DNA of 64,000 nt, taken from assembly GCF_014635885.1 (NCBI RefSeq), contig NZ_BMDR01000003.1, positions 372,001-436,000 of the forward strand, read 5' to 3'. The number at the start of each line of letters is the position of its first letter. The first letter of the stretch is position 1. Of the stretch, positions 18,384-26,677 are shown piece by piece. Under the pieces are notes generated by a model that was not told the origin of the DNA, searched no databases, and was given only the letters and a program-made list of their open reading frames with translations. Source of the DNA: Acinetobacter vivianii. Lineage in GTDB: Bacteria > Pseudomonadota > Gammaproteobacteria > Pseudomonadales > Moraxellaceae. A program made the position numbers and the translations under genes.

Positions 18384-19262
18384 ATGTATGATATAGCAGA
18401 AAATCGGTCATTTCTAGCAGAAATCCCAGGACTGATTAAACTAATTAGGCCAAAACAGTGGCTCAAAAATACCTTTGTTTTTGCACCTTTAATCTTTGCA
18501 GGTGAATTCCTAAACTTAGGATCTATTTATTCTGTATTATTTGCCGCTTTTTTATTTTGTCTGGCTGCTTCCGCAGTCTATATCGTGAATGATTTAAAGG
18601 ACATAGAAAAAGATCGAGCACATCCTGAAAAGTCTCTAAAACGCCCCTTAGCTTCAGGTCAAGTGAGTCCTCAGAGTGCAATTATACTATTAACTCTGAT
18701 TTATATCGCTTTAGGATTTTCCTGGTTAATCGCACCTAAAGTCATCTACGTGATCGCAGTATATTTACTGCTGAACTGGGCCTATACCTTTAAACTGAAA
18801 CATGAGCCTGTGATTGAAATTTTCATCGTGGCCTTTGGTTTTGTGTTACGTGTATATGCAGGTGCTGTAGCTCTTGCAGTGCCAGTCTCTCACTGGATGT
18901 TTATTACAACATTAAGTATTTCACTTTATCTCGCGTCAATTAAACGTCGTCAGGAACTGATACAAAGTGGCTCTCAAGGACGTGGGGTACTTGAACACTA
19001 TTCAGTTAGTCTGATTGACCGCTTTGCAGGTATGTCTGCCGTTACAGCAATTATTTTTTATAGCCTGTATACGATGGAAGTGCAGCCACAGCTCATTATC
19101 ACCATCCCATTTGTGATGTTTGGATTGTTCCGTTACTGGTTTATTGTTGAAACACTAAAAGGTGGAGAATCTCCAACTGATGTGATTGCTCAGGACTGGC
19201 AAATATTATTAACCGTTGTCTTATGGGTCGCATGTTGTATCTGGACATTATTGCCAGCTTAG
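18384..19262 (+). CDS. UbiA-superfamily phosphoribosyltransferase (decaprenyl-phosphate phosphoribosyltransferase-like)
   Basis: 292 aa with about eight membrane segments. It carries LIRPKQWLKNTFVFAPL at the N-terminus, the first Asp-rich motif NDLKDIEKDRAHP and KRPLASG, and AYTFKLKHEPVIEIF in place of the second. This combination is that of mycobacterial Rv3806c (DPPR synthase) rather than UbiA proper. The reaction would attach ribose-5-phosphate from PRPP to a polyprenyl phosphate. Next to DprE1/DprE2 homologues it would supply the substrate for the epimerisation. Its end is 19 bp before the GTG of the next gene. Confidence 0.85.
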   Translation: MYDIAENRSFLAEIPGLIKLIRPKQWLKNTFVFAPLIFAGEFLNLGSIYSVLFAAFLFCLAASAVYIVNDLKDIEKDRAHPEKSLKRPLASGQVSPQSAIILLTLIYIALGFSWLIAPKVIYVIAVYLLLNWAYTFKLKHEPVIEIFIVAFGFVLRVYAGAVALAVPVSHWMFITTLSISLYLASIKRRQELIQSGSQGRGVLEHYSVSLIDRFAGMSAVTAIIFYSLYTMEVQPQLIITIPFVMFGLFRYWFIVETLKGGESPTDVIAQDWQILLTVVLWVACCIWTLLPA

Positions 19263-19281
19263 TTTTATTTTGGATTATTAC

Positions 19282-19695
19282 GTGAAGTCTTATATTTACC
19301 TTATTACCCCATTTCTAGCTTGGCTAGTTGCGGGCTGTCTAAAGTTTCTTATTAATTCAATTAAAGCCAGGAAACTGGCTTTTGGCTTAATTGGCTATGG
19401 TGGATTACCAAGTAATCATAGTGCCATTGTCAGTAGTATGACCGCGCTTATTGCTATAAAAGAAGGTATTGATACCCCTGCTTTTGGTGTTGCACTTACC
19501 CTATCATTTATTGTGTTATTAGATGCAAATAGTTTAAGACAAGCTATTGGTAAACATGCGGTAGTGATTAACCATCTGGCTAAAGATACACCTGAATATA
19601 AACAGCTAAGAGAACGTATGGGACACACAAAGATTGAGATCTTAGCTGGTGTACTGGTAGGTTGTCTGGTTGCTTATTTAGCGAGTACGTTATAA
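19282..19695 (+). CDS. Divergent PAP2 family membrane protein (DUF212), candidate polyprenyl-phosphoribose phosphatase
   Basis: 137 aa if started at the GTG at 19282 (VKSYIYLITPFLAW), which falls just before the first membrane segment; a longer frame reaching into the upstream gene is unlikely. It has membrane segments and the divergent PAP2 motifs GGLPSNHSA and DANSLRQAIGKHA. The pathway needs a phosphatase to remove the 5'-phosphate from polyprenyl-phospho-5-phosphoribose; mycobacteria use a PAP2-like protein (Rv3807c), so this gene is the natural candidate. Family assignment is visible; the reaction is inferred from context. Confidence 0.78.
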   Translation: MKSYIYLITPFLAWLVAGCLKFLINSIKARKLAFGLIGYGGLPSNHSAIVSSMTALIAIKEGIDTPAFGVALTLSFIVLLDANSLRQAIGKHAVVINHLAKDTPEYKQLRERMGHTKIEILAGVLVGCLVAYLASTL

Positions 19696-19822
19696 ATAAA
19701 ATATTAATTCGTGACTACATAACTCTAAATGTTAATTTAGTCACCAATTTATTTTTTTGTTTTATTAACCTAATATCGGTTAATTAATAGTTATTTCAAA
19801 ATTAATTTCTAGTAGTATATCT

Positions 19823-21532
19823 ATGAACATGTTCATTAAAGGTAATGAGGGATATATTAAGTTTATTTTATATTCCCTATTCACTCTCATTATAATCTTA
19901 TTTATCCATAGCAATATCTATTCTTTTGATTTCACAATAAGACTACATGACTATTTATACTCCCAGTGGGTATTTAGCTATGACTATGGTTTTGTAAGAA
20001 GAGCCTTACCCGGTGAATTACTAAGTATTTTAGGAATAGATCCAACTTATAAACATGTTCGTATAGCATCAATTCTCTTATTATTGGTCTTATTCTATCT
20101 TTTTACCCGAATTACATATAGTTTCTTCAAGAAATTAGATCTTAAAAATGAATATATTATAATTTTTTCATTATGTGTTTTTAGTTTATCTTTCTTAACC
20201 TCCCAATGGGTAAGAGAACTATCTCGCTTTGATCACATTGGTCAAATTATTTTATTAATTTCAGTTCTACTTATATTAAAAAATGTAAGAAAATCTATTG
20301 TTCTAACATTTATATTATTAACACTCCCAATAATGGCATTAACACATGAAGCAATGCTAATATTTTTCGTTCCCACTTTGGCATTTATATATTATCAAAA
20401 ATATAGAAAAATAAGTCATATTTTACTAATTGGTGCAGAGTCTTTTATATTATTGGTTGCAGTAGTTATTTTTGGGAAAATGTCTACTTTCCAGGTTAAC
20501 TCAATTATTGAAAGTTTCATGTATTATGACCACTTTCAACCTTATGCGGTAAGTACATCGCTACTAACATTAAAAGAAAATTTTGTAACAAACTATCAGA
20601 CTTTCTTTGAAACCAAAGCATATTTAAAAATATTTTTTACATTTCTATTTTGCTCTCCTATTCTTTTATTTATTAAAAAAAGCACAGACAAAACAACTTT
20701 CCTTTTAATGTTGTTCTTTTCAGCATCTCCCTTAGCTCTAACTTTAATAGCATTTGATTATATTAGATGGATTGCATTATTCTTCTTCAACCTTTCCGTA
20801 ATATTTATGTCATTAGCAATAATGAATAATATTGACAGGAATTTAATTGCATCAAATTTTATAAATTTCAAAAAACTTATATATTCCTATTCCTTAGTTT
20901 CATTATTATTAGGACCTCTAGGAATAGGAAGTACTTTTACAAACTTTTACGAAATAAACCATCCTTGGGAAAAAAGAGAGAAATGGGATCAGGATTTACT
21001 TATTAAGTTAAATGATCCGTTACCTTTATCCAATATTAGATTAAGTATTGGAGATGTCAATTCAATCACACAACTTTTCTTTTTAAGTCAAGAAGAAATC
21101 AAACAAGATAAACTCAACATATTGGTTATTAATTACTATATCGAAGCTTCAAAAAAAGGAAGTACAGAAGCGCAAAATACTCTTGGCTATTTCTATTTTC
21201 ATGGAATACATACATCTAGAAACTATTGTTCTGCATTAAAGATGTTTGAGATGTCTGCCCAAAATCAAAATAAGCATGCATTATATAACTTATCTATTAT
21301 GTATAGAAACGGGATGTGTATCGAGAAAAATATTAAGAAGGCAAATAATTTATTAATACAAGCTTCTAACCATGGAAATGATTTAGCCAAATTCATGTTG
21401 GCTATCAATTACTTGCATGGAAACAATGGCTTTGTTAGAAATAAAAAAATCGCTTTAAGAATATTAACCGAACAAAAAGATAAAGGAAATTTACCAGCAG
21501 AAATTTCATTGGAAGCACTTAAGCTGAAATAA
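19823..21532 (+). CDS. Multi-pass membrane protein with C-terminal Sel1-like repeats, possible GT-C glycosyltransferase
   Basis: 569 aa. Roughly ten membrane segments occupy residues 10-375, with the motifs YDYGFVRRALPGELL (about 50-64), RELSRFDHIGQI and LTHEAML. Similar FVRR..G / HEA patterns occur in uncharacterised polysaccharide-locus membrane proteins. The remaining 170 residues form about three Sel1-like repeats (for example GSTEAQNTLGYFYFHG and NKHALYNLSIMYRNG). Base composition is visibly more AT-rich than the flanking genes, a sign of transfer or divergent evolution. In this cluster it could be the arabinofuranosyltransferase that uses the lipid-linked sugar in the periplasm; no catalytic residue can be assigned, so this is inference. 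Confidence 0.65.
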   Translation: MNMFIKGNEGYIKFILYSLFTLIIILFIHSNIYSFDFTIRLHDYLYSQWVFSYDYGFVRRALPGELLSILGIDPTYKHVRIASILLLLVLFYLFTRITYSFFKKLDLKNEYIIIFSLCVFSLSFLTSQWVRELSRFDHIGQIILLISVLLILKNVRKSIVLTFILLTLPIMALTHEAMLIFFVPTLAFIYYQKYRKISHILLIGAESFILLVAVVIFGKMSTFQVNSIIESFMYYDHFQPYAVSTSLLTLKENFVTNYQTFFETKAYLKIFFTFLFCSPILLFIKKSTDKTTFLLMLFFSASPLALTLIAFDYIRWIALFFFNLSVIFMSLAIMNNIDRNLIASNFINFKKLIYSYSLVSLLLGPLGIGSTFTNFYEINHPWEKREKWDQDLLIKLNDPLPLSNIRLSIGDVNSITQLFFLSQEEIKQDKLNILVINYYIEASKKGSTEAQNTLGYFYFHGIHTSRNYCSALKMFEMSAQNQNKHALYNLSIMYRNGMCIEKNIKKANNLLIQASNHGNDLAKFMLAINYLHGNNGFVRNKKIALRILTEQKDKGNLPAEISLEALKLK

Positions 21533-21556
21533 CATTAAGCCCTTAAACCTAATAGT

Positions 21557-21596
21557 AAGCCGTTCCCAAGCCCAGTGTACAGGAACGGCTTTTTTA
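21557..21596 (+). terminator. Intrinsic terminator closing the ubiA-side operon
   Basis: A 9-bp stem, AGCCGTTCC/GGAACGGCT, with a 15-nt loop is followed by TTTTTT, 25 nt after the Sel1-repeat membrane protein gene. Confidence 0.9.
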
Positions 21597-21713
21597 TTTC
21601 ACTCTCAAGCTTGTCATCTTAAAACAAAAAACCTTTCACATATTTGAAGCTTGACCTCAAGCCAACTTGAGCTTTTATAGTTGCATTTTGATCTAAAGAA
21701 TACGAGTAGATGG

Positions 21714-22433
21714 ATGGATAACTCAAATAAAACGTTTCTCATATACGGCGTCAGTAAAGGTCTAGGCAAAGCCATTGTTCAAGCTGTACCAAAGCCCACA
21801 GATACTATATATGGTGTATCTCGTACCCAACCACAAGAAACTCCAAATTTAAGCTGGATTTGTACTGACCTATCCAATCCTAAACAAGCTGTAATTGATG
21901 TAAAGACAGTAATTGGACAACAAAAAATTGATGTGCTGATTTACAACGTAGGCATTTGGGAGCAACAAGCTTTTAGCAAAGACTATAATTTTGAAAATGT
22001 TTCTGCTGCTGAAATCCACCAAATCATTAACATTAATATTACTACCTGTATCCAATCGATTCAGTCTCTCATTGAAAATCTTAAACACTCTGACAACGCT
22101 AAAATTATTCTGATTGGTTCGACTTGGGGTGTTGATAATCATAATGGTAAAGAACTTGTTTTCTCCGCTACCAAATTTGCCCTAAGAGGCATTGCACAAT
22201 CCCTTCGAGAAATCTTACGTGAACACTTAATTGGCGTCAGCGTACTGAACTTAGGCTACCTTGCCAGTGAATACGAGATCGACAAATCGACTCAAGCCAT
22301 TTTAGAAGAAACTAAATATTCTCTGATTCCATTATCAGATGTAATTCAGGCGATTCATTTTATTATTTCAACCAGCAAAGCAGCTTGCATCAAAGAGATA
22401 CTCATGCCTGCCATGCTGGATAAAAATATCTAA
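21714..22433 (+). CDS. SDR family oxidoreductase
   Basis: 239 aa from the ATG at 21714 (a frame-consistent TTG at 21681 is less likely). Rossmann motif YGVSKGLGKAIV at about residue 12, NVG in place of NNAG, and catalytic Ser in LIGSTWG; the usual YxxxK Tyr is replaced by Phe in FSATKFALRG. The Phe at this position could impair the usual SDR chemistry. Substrate unknown. It is separated from the arabinose-lipid genes by a terminator, so membership in that pathway is not supported by operon structure. Confidence 0.7.
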   Translation: MDNSNKTFLIYGVSKGLGKAIVQAVPKPTDTIYGVSRTQPQETPNLSWICTDLSNPKQAVIDVKTVIGQQKIDVLIYNVGIWEQQAFSKDYNFENVSAAEIHQIININITTCIQSIQSLIENLKHSDNAKIILIGSTWGVDNHNGKELVFSATKFALRGIAQSLREILREHLIGVSVLNLGYLASEYEIDKSTQAILEETKYSLIPLSDVIQAIHFIISTSKAACIKEILMPAMLDKNI

Positions 22434-22480
22434 ACTCTTAGAACAACTTGAGTCTCGGAATAGAAACTACAACTGTTTCA

Positions 22481-23788
22481 TCAAGGCGAATAAACGCGCC
22501 ATATCGTATTTCCGACATCATCTGCAATCAACAAAGCACCGGTTTTATCTTCAGTGAGGCCGACTGGTGCACCATATAAAGATTTTTCATCTTTGGAATA
22601 GAAACCATTGACTACAGTGACAGGCATGCCATTTGGTTTACCATCTTTAAATGGAATAAAGATGACGTTATAGCCATTGAGAGGGTCTCTATTCCAACTG
22701 CCATGATTACTCACAAATGCACCATTTTTAAACCGATCAGACAGCTGAGTGGTATTTGAAGCAAACCATAAGCCTAAAGGTGCAACATGAGAACTTAATG
22801 CATAATCAGGTTTAATCGCTTTGGCAACCAGATCTGGTCGTTGAGGCTGAACACGTTCATCGACATGCTGACCGAAATAGCTATACGGCCAGCCATAAAA
22901 CCCTTTTTCCTGCACCGAGGTTAAATAATCAGGCACCAAGCTAGCACCAATTTCATCACGCTCATTGACAATGGTCCATAACTTTCCAGTTTCTGGCTCC
23001 CATTGCAATCCTGTTGGATTTCGAATTCCGCTGGCAAAAATACGACTCGCCCCGGTGGCAACATCAACCTCTAGAACAGTTGCACGGCGATATTCGATCG
23101 CCAATCCATTTTCGGTAATATTACTGTTTGAACCCACACCCACATATAATTTTTGCCCATCTTTACTCGCCAATAAAGCTTTCGTCCAATGATGATTCAC
23201 CGTATCTGGCAAATCAGACAATTCAACACCTTGGTCGGTAATCTTGGTCGCATTCTCCTCGTAGTTGTATTTCATAATATTATTGGTATTTGCCACATAT
23301 AGGTGATTACCAATTAATTGCACACCAAAAGGAGAATGTAAGTTTTCCAAGAATTTATACTTCTTCCAATGACCATCTGCTTCCAGCCTAAGTAAAGTGA
23401 TGCGATTTCCCCCTTTACCGCCTTTTCCTGATGATTTTTTAACAATACCAGCAATCGCCTGTTTCGGTGAGGTCAGTGGCGCCTCTCCAGGACTATTAGA
23501 TTCCACAACGAGAATATCCCCATTTGGCAAGGTGTATAGTTGACGCGGGTGCTCGAGCTGATCTGCGATCTTTTCAATTTTTAAATCCGCAGCAACCGTA
23601 GGTGTTTGCTGAGCTTTCCAACCTACTCCATTCGGTACTTTCATCGGGGGAACAAGGAAATTCTGGGCTTCAGGTAATTGTGGGTCTGGGCCATATTGTG
23701 TTTGAGGATCAAGCGGTTTCCCACCAGAACAGCCGAATAATCCAACGCTAACTAAAGCTGAAAAGAAAAATGTATTTGATATTTTCAT
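22481..23788 (-). CDS. PQQ-dependent sugar/sorbosone dehydrogenase-like lipoprotein
   Basis: 435 aa. A lipoprotein signal (FFFSALVSVGLFGCSGGKP, lipobox LFGC with Cys20) precedes a six-bladed beta-propeller of the soluble glucose/L-sorbosone dehydrogenase family. Recognisable stretches are LPNGDILVVESNSPGE, SPFGVQLIGNHLYVANT, GIRNPTGLQWEP, VNERDEIGAS and NHGSWNRDP. Such proteins bind PQQ and Ca2+ and oxidise sugars in the periplasm, though many members are uncharacterised. The start is 2 bp after the stop of the DUF2231 membrane gene, giving a two-gene operon; the small membrane protein may act as electron carrier or anchor, which is inference. Confidence 0.85.
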   Translation of the reverse strand: MKISNTFFFSALVSVGLFGCSGGKPLDPQTQYGPDPQLPEAQNFLVPPMKVPNGVGWKAQQTPTVAADLKIEKIADQLEHPRQLYTLPNGDILVVESNSPGEAPLTSPKQAIAGIVKKSSGKGGKGGNRITLLRLEADGHWKKYKFLENLHSPFGVQLIGNHLYVANTNNIMKYNYEENATKITDQGVELSDLPDTVNHHWTKALLASKDGQKLYVGVGSNSNITENGLAIEYRRATVLEVDVATGASRIFASGIRNPTGLQWEPETGKLWTIVNERDEIGASLVPDYLTSVQEKGFYGWPYSYFGQHVDERVQPQRPDLVAKAIKPDYALSSHVAPLGLWFASNTTQLSDRFKNGAFVSNHGSWNRDPLNGYNVIFIPFKDGKPNGMPVTVVNGFYSKDEKSLYGAPVGLTEDKTGALLIADDVGNTIWRVYSP

Positions 23789-23790
23789 AT

Positions 23791-24222
23791 TTATTCTCCA
23801 ATCAGCTTATTTTGTGTATGAGTGGATTGATATAGATAATGCAGAGCAATAAGAAGGACCGTCAGCGTTGATAGAATAATATTTGCTGGAACGATGGCAA
23901 AAGCATCACGGCTATGTATAAAGGCATTAAATGTCGCTGCAATGATGGCAAAACCATAGAGCCAGAACCCAACGACATCTAGCCTCCTTTGCTCTATCAC
24001 TGGCCGAAACCAAACATAAAATAAATTGATAAAACGTGGAATAATACAAAATAGCAATCCAAACGTAATACACCATGCGGCTGCCTTTGCCCATAAGACC
24101 TCAGCAGTTTTATTATAAAAAATATCAAAAATCCAACCTGCAACAAAGAAACCAAAAGGTAATGGATTCAATAACATATAAATAGAATATAGGACACCAG
24201 ATCTTGGATTGTTTTTTTTCAT
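23791..24222 (-). CDS. DUF2231 family four-helix membrane protein
   Basis: 143 aa, four membrane segments (about residues 18-35, 45-65, 83-103 and 112-130), start MKKNNPRSGVLYSIYMLLNP. NPLPFGFFVAGWIFD fits the DUF2231 family of small integral membrane proteins, which are often next to PQQ-type dehydrogenase lipoprotein genes. Function unknown. First gene of the operon with the dehydrogenase. Confidence 0.75.
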   Translation of the reverse strand: MKKNNPRSGVLYSIYMLLNPLPFGFFVAGWIFDIFYNKTAEVLWAKAAAWCITFGLLFCIIPRFINLFYVWFRPVIEQRRLDVVGFWLYGFAIIAATFNAFIHSRDAFAIVPANIILSTLTVLLIALHYLYQSTHTQNKLIGE

Positions 24223-24680
24223 TCAAACTTCTTCCTTTTAGATTATTTATAGGTGCTCAATAATGATTTAAGTAAAATGCGCTTATAATTTACTGAAACA
24301 CCAGTCTGTATAATTTTCATCCACTATAAGTATTCTATGAAATAGCTGTCAAAATTCATCAAATATTGATTCTCAAAAAACTTTTGGGAAATAAATAAAA
24401 CTGCTTCCATCTCTATGGCGAAAATAGACATTTTTGAGTTTCTTACTTAACAATAGGTTTCAAAATAAAAATAAATTCTGAGTTTTTTATGCTTTCGTAA
24501 TTTTGTTTTTATTTAGCGTTACAGCTGAAGGTGTTTTGTTCTTATACGATTACCGAGTAATAAATTGTAAACTCTCTCATTATGTTAAATAAAAGAGACT
24601 ATTTTGTAAGATTAAATAGTCGCCTTCGGTCAAAACTTTCATTTTTTCTGATTGACCACGCATATGTGAAATATTTCATA
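24223..24680. other. Long AT-rich intergenic stretch without a recognisable gene
   Basis: About 460 bp between the divergent-side start of the DUF2231 gene and the pyrE terminator. I found no convincing reading frame, RNA hairpin with T tail, or repeat. It must contain the promoter of the DUF2231/dehydrogenase operon near its left end. Confidence 0.5.
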
Positions 24681-24682
24681 AT

Positions 24683-24713
24683 AAAAAAGGAAGCCTCAGC
24701 TTCCTTTTTTACA
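24683..24713 (-). terminator. Intrinsic terminator of pyrE
   Basis: AAAAAAGGAAGC and GCTTCCTTTTTT pair around the short loop CTCA, with A/T runs on both sides, directly after the pyrE stop on the minus strand. Confidence 0.85.
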
Positions 24714-24721
24714 TCTAAAAC

Positions 24722-25372
24722 TTAGATGCCATATTTTTCGCGATAAGCCTGCATATTGGCTAAAGCGTCTTTCTCACCTTTGGCATCCAGATAATCCATC
24801 AAATCTTTCATGGTAATTAAGGCATGCACTGGGATTTCGAGTTCTTTTTGCACTTCCTGAATCGCAGAAAGTTCACCTTGACCACGTTCTTGGCGATCTA
24901 GAGCCACCAAGACACCTGCAATTTCAGCACCTGCATTTTTCAAAATGGTCACCACTTCGCGAATTGCAGTTCCTGCCGTGATCACATCATCAATGATCCA
25001 GACTTTCTGACCTGCAACTGATGCACCAACCAACACACCGCCTTCACCATGATCTTTGGCTTCTTTACGGTTAAAGCCCCACGGTACACTTTTGCCATGC
25101 ACTTGAGACAAAGCCACTGCTGTAGCAGCCACAAAAGGGATTCCTTTGTATGCTGGACCAAAAATCACACCAACATTGTCACACTGTACCAGTTTATCGG
25201 CATAGCCTTGTGCCAGCAAAGACAGTGCTTCACCATCGTTGAGTAAACCCGCGTTAAAGAAATAAGGACTGACACGGCCTGATTTTAAGGTAAACTCACC
25301 AAATTTAAGCACACCACGTGATAATGCGAGTTCGATAAAAGCTTGCGGATGAAATGACACAGGCGTTGTCAT
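24722..25372 (-). CDS. pyrE: Orotate phosphoribosyltransferase
   Basis: Joins orotate and PRPP to give OMP in pyrimidine synthesis, cytoplasmic, 216 aa (family about 213). Starts [17 protein letters not shown]; an in-frame extension to 25468 overlaps the divergent crc gene and is not credible. The PRPP-binding motif [16 protein letters not shown] is intact at about residue 122, and GPAYKGIPF is present. It diverges from crc across about 40 bp, the same arrangement as pyrE-crc in Pseudomonas. Confidence 0.96.
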   Translation of the reverse strand: MTTPVSFHPQAFIELALSRGVLKFGEFTLKSGRVSPYFFNAGLLNDGEALSLLAQGYADKLVQCDNVGVIFGPAYKGIPFVAATAVALSQVHGKSVPWGFNRKEAKDHGEGGVLVGASVAGQKVWIIDDVITAGTAIREVVTILKNAGAEIAGVLVALDRQERGQGELSAIQEVQKELEIPVHALITMKDLMDYLDAKGEKDALANMQAYREKYGI

Positions 25373-25413
25373 ATAAGGTGCTCCAAATTCTTTAATTGAG
25401 GTTAAACAGACGT

Positions 25414-26238
25414 ATGATACCAAAGGATAGCTATCCAAGTGATGTAAAAATTCTTCGAGTCGTTTCAATTAACGTAAATGGCCTGCGTGCTTCTGTCACC
25501 AAAGGCCTACTCGAATGGTTAGAACAGTCAGGTGCAGATGTGGTGTGTATGCAGGAAAGTCGCATTACGCATGAGCAATGGACGGATAAATTTAAGCCTG
25601 AAGGATGGTACACCCACTTATTCCCTGCGGAGCGTGCAGGTTATGCGGGCACAGCAATTTATAGCCGCCTTCCTTTCGTCTCCGTCACCAACGGCTTAGG
25701 CTTTGAACTGGCAGATACTCAAGGCCGTTTTATTTCGGCTGAATTTGATTTAGGCCTGTCACAAACCGTTCATATTGCCTCGTTATACTTGCCATCAGGA
25801 TCAAGCGGTGATGAAGCACAAGCACGCAAAGATGTGTTCTTACAAGAGTACGCACAAATACTAAAACAATGGCGTGACGAGAATAAATCAATCATCGTGT
25901 GTGGGGATTATAATATCGTGCACAAACGCATCGATATTAAAAACTGGTCAGGTAACCAGAAGTCATCTGGCGTATTGCCACATGAACGTGCTTGGCTCGA
26001 TCATATGTATGATGAGTTGGGCTATGTAGACACCTTCCGTGAGGTGCGACCTGAAGCAGAGTTGTACTCATGGTGGTCAAATCGTGGTCAGGCGCGTGCG
26101 AAAAATGTCGGGTGGCGTATCGACTATCATTCATGCTCTCCAGACTGGAAAGCGCGTACTGCGAATGCATGGGTCTATAAAGAACAATGGTTTAGCGACC
26201 ATGCACCCGTCATTATTGACTACAAAATACACGAATAA
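25414..26238 (+). CDS. crc: Crc-type exonuclease III family protein
   Basis: 274 aa endonuclease/exonuclease/phosphatase-fold protein. Position next to divergent pyrE and sequence features such as [20 protein letters not shown] identify it with Crc of Pseudomonas and Acinetobacter, involved in catabolite repression. Unlike P. aeruginosa Crc, the catalytic positions of exonuclease III look intact: Glu in CMQESRI, Asp and Asn in CGDYNIVH, and SDHAPV with the active His. It may therefore retain AP-endonuclease activity. I start at the ATG at 25414; an upstream TTG is possible. An alternative product name is exodeoxyribonuclease III (xth). Confidence 0.85.
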   Translation: MIPKDSYPSDVKILRVVSINVNGLRASVTKGLLEWLEQSGADVVCMQESRITHEQWTDKFKPEGWYTHLFPAERAGYAGTAIYSRLPFVSVTNGLGFELADTQGRFISAEFDLGLSQTVHIASLYLPSGSSGDEAQARKDVFLQEYAQILKQWRDENKSIIVCGDYNIVHKRIDIKNWSGNQKSSGVLPHERAWLDHMYDELGYVDTFREVRPEAELYSWWSNRGQARAKNVGWRIDYHSCSPDWKARTANAWVYKEQWFSDHAPVIIDYKIHE

Positions 26239-26254
26239 GTGAACACTTGTTCAC
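26239..26254. repeat. Perfect 16-bp dyad directly after crc
   Basis: GTGAAC-ACTT-GTTCAC begins at the base after the crc stop codon. There is no T tail, so it is not a standard terminator; it could be a protein-binding site for the small RNA promoter downstream. Confidence 0.45.
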
Positions 26255-26271
26255 TTTGCCCGCTTCTTTAG

Positions 26272-26329
26272 CTTACAGAACTTGTCGCTTTTGTGTATTT
26301 TTATTTACCAGCTAGAACGGCATTATAGC
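26272..26329 (+). promoter_or_regulatory. Putative promoter of the GGA-rich RNA, with half GacA-type site
   Basis: CTTACA at 26272-26277 matches the right half of the GacA box TGTAAG-N6-CTTACA; the left half is not conserved. A TATAGC -10-like element at 26324-26329 predicts a start near 26335, about 65 bp from the centre of the would-be box, the same spacing as at the two RNA genes near 62-63.6 kb. Confidence 0.4.
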
Positions 26330-26334
26330 TTCAC

Positions 26335-26486
26335 GGCACAGGGAAGCGGTCAGGATGACCAAAAAGGGATAGGACGCCGTAGGAAGATAAAATAAACTTG
26401 ATTCAAGTTTATTTGCATGGATGAGACATTGGACGTTGAAATGAGACCCGCATAATCAGGAAGATTAAATGCGGGTTTTCTCTTTT
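26335..26486 (+). ncRNA. GGA-rich small RNA candidate of the RsmX/Y/Z (CsrB) type
   Basis: About 150 nt without a reading frame. Eight GGA motifs occur between 26341 and 26465 (contexts GGGAA, AGGAT, GGGAT, AGGAC, AGGAA, TGGAT, TGGAC, AGGAA). GGTC-AGGAT-GACC (26348-26360) presents AGGA in a hairpin loop, the classic CsrA-binding form. An 11-bp hairpin lies at 26390-26414. The RNA ends in an intrinsic terminator, ACCCGCAT/ATGCGGGT, whose loop again holds AGGAAG, followed by TTTTCTCTTTT. This architecture fits RNAs that sequester CsrA/RsmA. Position beside crc is noted, but CrcZ-type Hfq motifs are not evident. No expression evidence is available from sequence. Confidence 0.65.
26446..26486 (+). 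terminator. Terminator of the GGA-rich RNA
   Basis: ACCCGCAT (26446-26453) pairs with ATGCGGGT (26469-26476) around a 15-nt loop containing AGGAAG, followed by a T-rich tail. Confidence 0.8.
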
Positions 26487-26677
26487 CTAGATATTAGATA
26501 TTTTCTCTTCATCTTGTCGTTAGCACTTTTGCTCAAAAAGCTTGATCGTTTTGATCATTTCATTACCTCTTAAAACCCTCTACCGATTAACTTAATAAAA
26601 AATTTCAACTGGCACATCACCTGCTTTTTACGTTAGGCTTTGATCCATATTTTTCATTCTTTCTATGGTTTTTTCAC

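Noticed and set aside
24223..24721. Possible gene or RNA in the 499-bp gap before pyrE
   Set aside because: No frame with start, ribosome site and plausible composition and no hairpin other than the pyrE terminator was found.
26335..26486. Calling the RNA downstream of crc a CrcZ homologue
   Set aside because: CrcZ-type RNAs carry A-rich Hfq-binding CA motifs; this one is dominated by GGA hairpins.
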